From: Caldifarciminota bacterium
GTDB taxonomy: Bacteria > Hydrothermota > UBA3073
Assembly: GCA_023129165.1 (NCBI GenBank)
Contig: JAGMCL010000080.1
Coordinates: forward strand, 1 to 45,104
Length of the DNA stretch: 45,104 bases
Reading direction: 5' to 3'
The notes under the pieces are model-generated. The model saw nothing but the letters and a program-made list of their open reading frames with translations, had not been told where the DNA came from and made no database searches. Below are positions 40,968 through 45,104 of the stretch, piece after piece (the stretch's first letter is position 1; every line of letters starts with the position of its first letter). The position numbers and the translations under genes are program-made.

Positions 40968-41381
40968 ATGAGAGGGTTGAAATACCTAATTATTTTTATG
41001 GTGTTTCTAACAGGATGTGCCTCAAACGTAAAATTCATACAGACTGATGAGTATTACGAACCAGCACCAAAGCCTGATGATACTGAAATCATATTCAGTC
41101 ATAACAAGGTTATTAAGCCTCATACTGTTATCGGCGTTATAGTAGCAGAGCTTGACAAACACGCCCGTCGGCCTCAACTGGATGCTCTTTTGATTAAAAA
41201 ATGCCGTGAAATTGGTGCTGATGGAGTAATGCTGGTAGAATATGATACTGATAGAGAGATTTACCTTGAGACACATCACACTGTTGTAGGACGAGGTCCA
41301 TGGCGTAGACATGTTGTGGGAACTCGTCCAGTTATGGAAGTAAAAAAGACATCCACTGGAATAGCATTTATCTTCGATTAA
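40968..41381 (+). CDS. Small lipoprotein of unknown function
   Basis: The 137-residue product has a lipoprotein signal peptide (MRGLKYLIIFMVFLTGC) with lipobox LTGC, so Cys17 should be lipidated. The mature part has a polar spacer (YEPAPKPDDTE), then VIGVIVAELDKHARRPQLDALLIKKCREIGADGVMLVEY, an alternating strand-helix pattern similar to small lipoproteins with a YbjQ/DUF4156-like fold, then a His-rich turn (LETHHTVVGRGPWRRHVVG). I do not assign a function. AAAGGAGG precedes the ATG. Confidence 0.78.
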   Translation: MRGLKYLIIFMVFLTGCASNVKFIQTDEYYEPAPKPDDTEIIFSHNKVIKPHTVIGVIVAELDKHARRPQLDALLIKKCREIGADGVMLVEYDTDREIYLETHHTVVGRGPWRRHVVGTRPVMEVKKTSTGIAFIFD

Positions 41382-41435
41382 GATGGCGGTTATATCTTTT
41401 CTAAATTTCATAACCATACTAACATGGGAGAGTGT

Positions 41436-41888
41436 ATGTCTAAGCTCTGTATCTTTATTATGGTGTTACTACTACCACTTATTCTTCTTGCCGGCGAGGA
41501 TACATCAATGAAGTGGATAGTCAGCGAACTTACTGATTATGTCGAATTTCTTGAAGAACTTCTTGATCAGGAGATCGTTCACATGCAGGCTGATATCATT
41601 ACTACCGATGGTATTTCCTTTACTCGTACTCTTCATCAAGGATGGACGTATGGAATCATGGCTTTCTCTGATGAAAGAATCGAAGACCTCGATATAATAC
41701 TTTACATAGATGACGATGGAGAGTGGATAGAGGTTGATAGGGATGATGAAGTAGATAACTACCCTAGCGTTATAATCGAGCCTTCAGAGACAGAGGTTTA
41801 CCTGATAGAGTTAGACCCTTACATATTTAGTGAAGATTATGAAGCTGCTCATTACGGTATGGTTATATATCATGAGCTACCTGAATAA
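41436..41888 (+). CDS. Small exported acidic protein of unknown function
   Basis: The 150-residue product starts with a signal peptide (MSKLCIFIMVLLLPLILLAG) and is strongly acidic afterwards (LDIILYIDDDGEWIEVDRDDEVDNYPSV), with short aromatic strands and the end YGMVIYHELPE. The DxDGxW-like piece might bind calcium, but no full motif is seen. I start at ATG 41436, six bases after GGGAGAG; the ATG at 41424 overlaps that site. A terminator lies 44 bases after the stop. It probably shares a transcript with the lipoprotein gene upstream. Confidence 0.68.
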   Translation: MSKLCIFIMVLLLPLILLAGEDTSMKWIVSELTDYVEFLEELLDQEIVHMQADIITTDGISFTRTLHQGWTYGIMAFSDERIEDLDIILYIDDDGEWIEVDRDDEVDNYPSVIIEPSETEVYLIELDPYIFSEDYEAAHYGMVIYHELPE

Positions 41889-41931
41889 AATTGAAGTAAA
41901 AGACTTATTAATGCCATTTTCTTCGAAGATT

Positions 41932-41966
41932 ACCGGCGGACTTTTTAAAAGTTCGCCGGTTTTTTT
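41932..41966 (+). terminator. Rho-independent terminator
   Basis: The 14-bp arms ACCGGCGGACTTTT / AAAAGTTCGCCGGT (one G-U pair) lie back to back around 41946, followed by six T. The T run is also the T-tract of the next promoter. Confidence 0.85.
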
Positions 41967-41967
41967 C

Positions 41968-41996
41968 TTGACAATAGAGAATTTTAGAGTTATAAT
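41968..41996 (+). promoter_or_regulatory. Consensus promoter placed directly behind the terminator
   Basis: TTGACA (41968-41973), 17 bp, TATAAT (41991-41996). Its T-tract is the terminator tail. It probably serves the peptidase gene at 42329 with a leader of about 330 nt. Confidence 0.75.
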
Positions 41997-42328
41997 AATT
42001 CCAAAATATAGAGTTACAACATCAAATAACAACAAAACTACTTTTCTATTTACTTGAGAATATATAATTTATAGCCAAATTATGCATTTTAAGAGGCATG
42101 AAGGGGTAGAAACAGTAAGAACGGTATAAAACCTATGTTATAATCATCTGAAACAATGCAAAAAGCGCTGAATTGGCGAAACGGTGAATTTACGATTTAC
42201 GATTGAAGAAAGGATAATGACAAGGAAAAAGTGAATTATTACGAATTTCTAAATAAACCAAACAAACTTAATGAACTCAATAAACACAATAAACTCAGTT
42301 ATTTAATCCCTTAACAGGAGGATTTGTA
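41997..42328. repeat. Leader/spacer before the peptidase gene
   Basis: The left half is AT-rich unique sequence. The right half has ACGATTTACGATTGA and AATAAACACAATAAACTC words. AGGAGG precedes ATG 42329. A short open frame overlaps the terminator and is not credible. Confidence 0.55.
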
Positions 42329-44908
42329 ATGATTGGCTTCATAACCATAGCAGTTTTATTGTTTAGTTCACCACAGGATGAAGTTACACATCTCCAGTGG
42401 GGAGGTCCACCTGGTACAAGACCGGGGACATATAGAGAGTGGATTGCTGCTCATCCATACAAAGATTTTTCATTCAATCTTAAAAGACGTGTAGACAGTA
42501 ATGGCAGGGAAGGTACAGTAGTAATCTTCTCTGAAGAACAAATAGCCTCTTCCCTATCAGGTGAGATAAATCAGCTTATGACCAATCTACAACAAGAGGG
42601 TTATACAGTGCTGAGTTATGAGATATCTGGTGGTTTACCCGATAGTCTTCGTTCATTTCTGCAAACACTATACTATACGGAAAATATCGAGGGAGCACTT
42701 TTTATTGGGAACCTTCCAATAGCATGGTATCAGATAGAGGATGATTTCAATGAGTACGGATATACAGAATGGCCAATAGATTTATTTTATATGGACCTTG
42801 ATGGTAACTGGGCAGATGACCTGAAATATCAGTTTGGGACCCTTTTGCCAGGACAGGACAGTATCTATGATGGACATACTGGTAATGTATCTCCAGAAAT
42901 ATATATAGGTAGGCTCATTCCGACTGGTATTGGTGACGACACACTTCTTATTAAGAATTATTTATCTAAAGATAACAACTATCGTCATAACAGTATAGCT
43001 TTACAAAAAAGAGCAATTGCCTATGTTGATGATGACTGGTATTATTGGGCTCCAGGGTGGGCTTCTGATGTCTCTTTACTTTATGACGATATATTACTTA
43101 TTTCTGACTCCAATACTACCAGGGCAAGCGACTATAGAGTAAGGCTTGATACAGTAAGGGCATGGGTATCCCTCTTTGCTCATTCGTGGCCAGGTGGTCA
43201 TCAATTTTACTATAACAACCATAACAGTGTTGATTATTATTGGTCCACGGAATATACAACTCAAGACCCTCCTGCCAATTTCTACAACCATTTCGCTTGT
43301 TCATTTTCACGCTATACTGACTATGGATATGGAGGAGGAAGGTCAATATTCAATCAAAGTTATGGTGTTGGTGAGATCGGTTCTACAAAAACCGGAAGTA
43401 TGCTCTCATTCAACTACTTTTATCTACCCCTTTCACAGGAAAAAACAATGGGTGAAGCCTTCAGAGATTGGTTTGCTCATATAGCACAGGGAGGTTTTTC
43501 ATTTAATGAACTATGTTGGCATTATGGAATGACACTCCTTGGTGACCCTTTTCTAAAACCAAGTGGACATAATCTACAACCACCTATTTGCACGCTAACC
43601 GTTGCTGATGCCTGTGCTCCTCCGAATTCAACTAACAATATTATCAGAATCAAACTTAACAATCCCGTGGTTATAGTAGAGATTGAGTTTGTTTTAAAAT
43701 TTGATGGTTCATTAATCACAGTTAACAACGTTGCTCCCACAACTCGTACAAACTTTATGGCTATCGAGTATACAAACTGGAATGATTCATTAAAGGTAAC
43801 TATGAATGGTTTAATATCCAGAGATTCTCTCATTCCAGGAGAAGGTCCCATTCTGGATGTACTATTCGATGTTAACAGTGGTACGGTTTTAGGTGATAGT
43901 ACACCAATAAATCTTGAAGACTGTGTCGTTAAAGGAATAGATTCACTACACGTCGATTGTATGATAGTTGACGGCTGGTTATATTTCATTCCTATCCCCC
44001 TCCTCCCCACTCTTATCAGTCCTGATAGTGGTTTAATTCTAAGCGATAACACACCACTGTTTCGCTGGACAAATGAAGCATATGCCACCAATTACTGGTT
44101 ACAGGTAGATACAGATACATTCTTCAGCTCACTTGCAGTAGATGATTCTACAATCATTCCCCCACTATATATTCTAACCAGTCCACTAAATGACAATCCC
44201 TATTACTGGCGTGTATGCAGTGGGAGTAGGTGCGGTGAATGGTCAGACTGGTCTTTACCATTTGATTTTACCATTGATACTCGACCACCTGTTATAGAAT
44301 CGACTACTGTGTGGCATGATACGATTTATTCTGGACCATTCCCTATTTATACATATGTAAGTGATATAAATGGTGTAGACAGTGTCATCTTATATTATAT
44401 AACCGACATCGACACTAACTGGACATATTTTCACATGAACCAATTGGATGAAAATCACTATTCTGCTGAAATACCAGAGCAGGATTCTGGATATATAAAA
44501 ATAAGTTATTACTTACTTGCATACGATGTGGCAACCTATCCAAACCATTCTACTGATCCCATCAATGCACCCGACAACTGCTATGAGTTTTATATTGGAA
44601 TTCTGGGTGCTTCAGAGAACTATCAACCAACTGACTTCTTCCTTGGACAAAACTATCCTAATCCTTTTATAGAAAAAACAACTATACCCTTTTCTTTGCC
44701 AACCGATTCAAAGGTACAAATAGAGATTTATAATGTGATGGGTAAAAAGGTTAAGACACTGGTAGGTAAATACTTTAAAGCAGGTTGTCACAATATAGAT
44801 TGGTATGGAATTGGTGAGTTTAGTGAAAGGTTACCAGCAGGCATTTATTTCTACCAGATAAGTGCGGGTAAATATGAGGATGTGAAAAAAGGGTATATTA
44901 TACGTTAA
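42329..44908 (+). CDS. Secreted C25 (gingipain)-like cysteine peptidase with accessory domains and C-terminal sorting-type domain
   Basis: The 859-residue product has a short hydrophobic N-terminus (IGFITIAVLLFSS). Residues about 60-415 resemble the caspase-like C25 peptidase fold: GTVVIFSEEQIA, IEGALFIGNLPIAWYQ, SPEIYIGRLIPTG, then HSWPGGH with H285 and FNHFACSFSRY-type context with C324 (seen as YNHFACSFSR) as the likely His/Cys dyad, and MTLLGDPFLKP at the end of the domain. Next is a cohesin-like beta domain (CTLTVADACAPPN...GPILDVLFDVNSG), a fibronectin-III-like region (TPLFRWTNEAYATNYWLQVDTD), and the C-terminal QNYPNPF (774-780)...VKTLVGKYFKAGCHNIDWYG...LPAGIYFYQI domain typical of FCB secreted proteins. 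It probably acts outside the cell on proteins; the specificity is unknown. Confidence 0.85.
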   Translation: MIGFITIAVLLFSSPQDEVTHLQWGGPPGTRPGTYREWIAAHPYKDFSFNLKRRVDSNGREGTVVIFSEEQIASSLSGEINQLMTNLQQEGYTVLSYEISGGLPDSLRSFLQTLYYTENIEGALFIGNLPIAWYQIEDDFNEYGYTEWPIDLFYMDLDGNWADDLKYQFGTLLPGQDSIYDGHTGNVSPEIYIGRLIPTGIGDDTLLIKNYLSKDNNYRHNSIALQKRAIAYVDDDWYYWAPGWASDVSLLYDDILLISDSNTTRASDYRVRLDTVRAWVSLFAHSWPGGHQFYYNNHNSVDYYWSTEYTTQDPPANFYNHFACSFSRYTDYGYGGGRSIFNQSYGVGEIGSTKTGSMLSFNYFYLPLSQEKTMGEAFRDWFAHIAQGGFSFNELCWHYGMTLLGDPFLKPSGHNLQPPICTLTVADACAPPNSTNNIIRIKLNNPVVIVEIEFVLKFDGSLITVNNVAPTTRTNFMAIEYTNWNDSLKVTMNGLISRDSLIPGEGPILDVLFDVNSGTVLGDSTPINLEDCVVKGIDSLHVDCMIVDGWLYFIPIPLLPTLISPDSGLILSDNTPLFRWTNEAYATNYWLQVDTDTFFSSLAVDDSTIIPPLYILTSPLNDNPYYWRVCSGSRCGEWSDWSLPFDFTIDTRPPVIESTTVWHDTIYSGPFPIYTYVSDINGVDSVILYYITDIDTNWTYFHMNQLDENHYSAEIPEQDSGYIKISYYLLAYDVATYPNHSTDPINAPDNCYEFYIGILGASENYQPTDFFLGQNYPNPFIEKTTIPFSLPTDSKVQIEIYNVMGKKVKTLVGKYFKAGCHNIDWYGIGEFSERLPAGIYFYQISAGKYEDVKKGYIIR

Positions 44909-44936
44909 AGCAATATGTAGTGGTTGTTTTACCTTC

Positions 44937-45029
44937 ATTTCTTTTACTTGCCCCGTGGAATAGATAGTATTATGTTTGGGGAACTCCTTGCAATATGTTT
45001 TATTCCACAGGGCGGGCCCAAAAGAAACG
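44937..45029. repeat. Inverted repeat at the right edge
   Basis: The arm at 44937-44962 (ATTTCTTTTACTTGCCCC then GTGGAATA) and the arm at 45001-45029 (TATTCCACAGGG then CCCAAAAGAAAC) are imperfectly complementary around a 38-bp centre. The rest of 44909-45104 has no recognisable gene. Confidence 0.65.
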
Positions 45030-45104
45030 AAGCAAAGAAAATGCACCCCAGTGTTTTTCTTTACGGCAGATTGACTACAACTTATGGCTAATTTCCAGAA
45101 CTCG

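Overview
The window looks like a chromosomal segment of an uncultured, AT-rich, didermic bacterium of the FCB type. Candidate division WOR-3/Stahlbacteria or a relative is my best guess. The reasons are a TonB-dependent receptor, several secreted or outer-membrane beta-barrel-like proteins, a lipoprotein, and a large secreted cysteine-peptidase-like protein ending in a QNYPNPF-type C-terminal (FlgD-like/T9SS-type) domain. The taxonomic guess is inference; no rRNA or tRNA gene is visible.

Layout. Positions 1-1824 (minus strand) hold the 5' part of a TonB-dependent receptor directly behind murJ. Everything after that reads on the plus strand. Positions 2.6-11.5 kb are housekeeping and secreted genes: plsY, trmO, a lipid-kinase family gene, the coupled pair tldD-tldE, a DUF4870 membrane protein, a secreted beta-propeller, a DUF3795 protein and kptA. 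At 11.5-12.7 kb a lone hicB-like antitoxin lies between two copies of a 57-bp direct repeat. Positions 12.7-26.1 kb are a defence island. It holds a one-piece nuclease-adenine methyltransferase, a membrane-anchored protein ending in an eL13-like ribosomal domain that is start/stop-coupled to a 1570-residue DEAH helicase with a DUF1998-type cysteine tail, a GmrSD-like DUF262/HNH nuclease, and a PD-(D/E)XK nuclease-like protein. The helicase pair is visibly richer in G+C than its surroundings. Positions 26.2-34.7 kb are ordinary and small genes, including two broken ones: a membrane protein with a frameshift and an amino-acid racemase with a frameshift and truncation. Positions 35.0-38.1 kb are an MttB-like methyltransferase, a corrinoid protein and a homocysteine methyltransferase. 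Together they look like a route moving a methyl group from a methylated amine to methionine. The window ends with an ABC-F ATPase, a lipoprotein, a small secreted protein and the C25-like peptidase.

The spacers are as remarkable as the genes. Almost every gap outside the island is filled with degenerate short-word repeats (variants of TGTTAAATGTTTAATG, GTTGATTAGTTGAATAG, GACAGGATTGACAAG and others). Into these are set GC-rich mini-hairpins with fixed flanks and variable, base-pair-compensated stems. One hairpin is seen as a clean 20-bp presence/absence difference between two otherwise near-identical copies of a spacer (8237-8256 against 10381). One stem (AGTCCGTCGTTTGACGGACG) occurs inside two different flanking frames. 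Four near-consensus promoters (TTGAC, 17 bp, TATAAT-like) share a T-tract just upstream of the -35 box.

The best candidates for undescribed biology are the eL13-tailed membrane protein plus helicase module, and the exchangeable framed hairpins. All functional assignments rest on motifs read by eye; no database search was possible.
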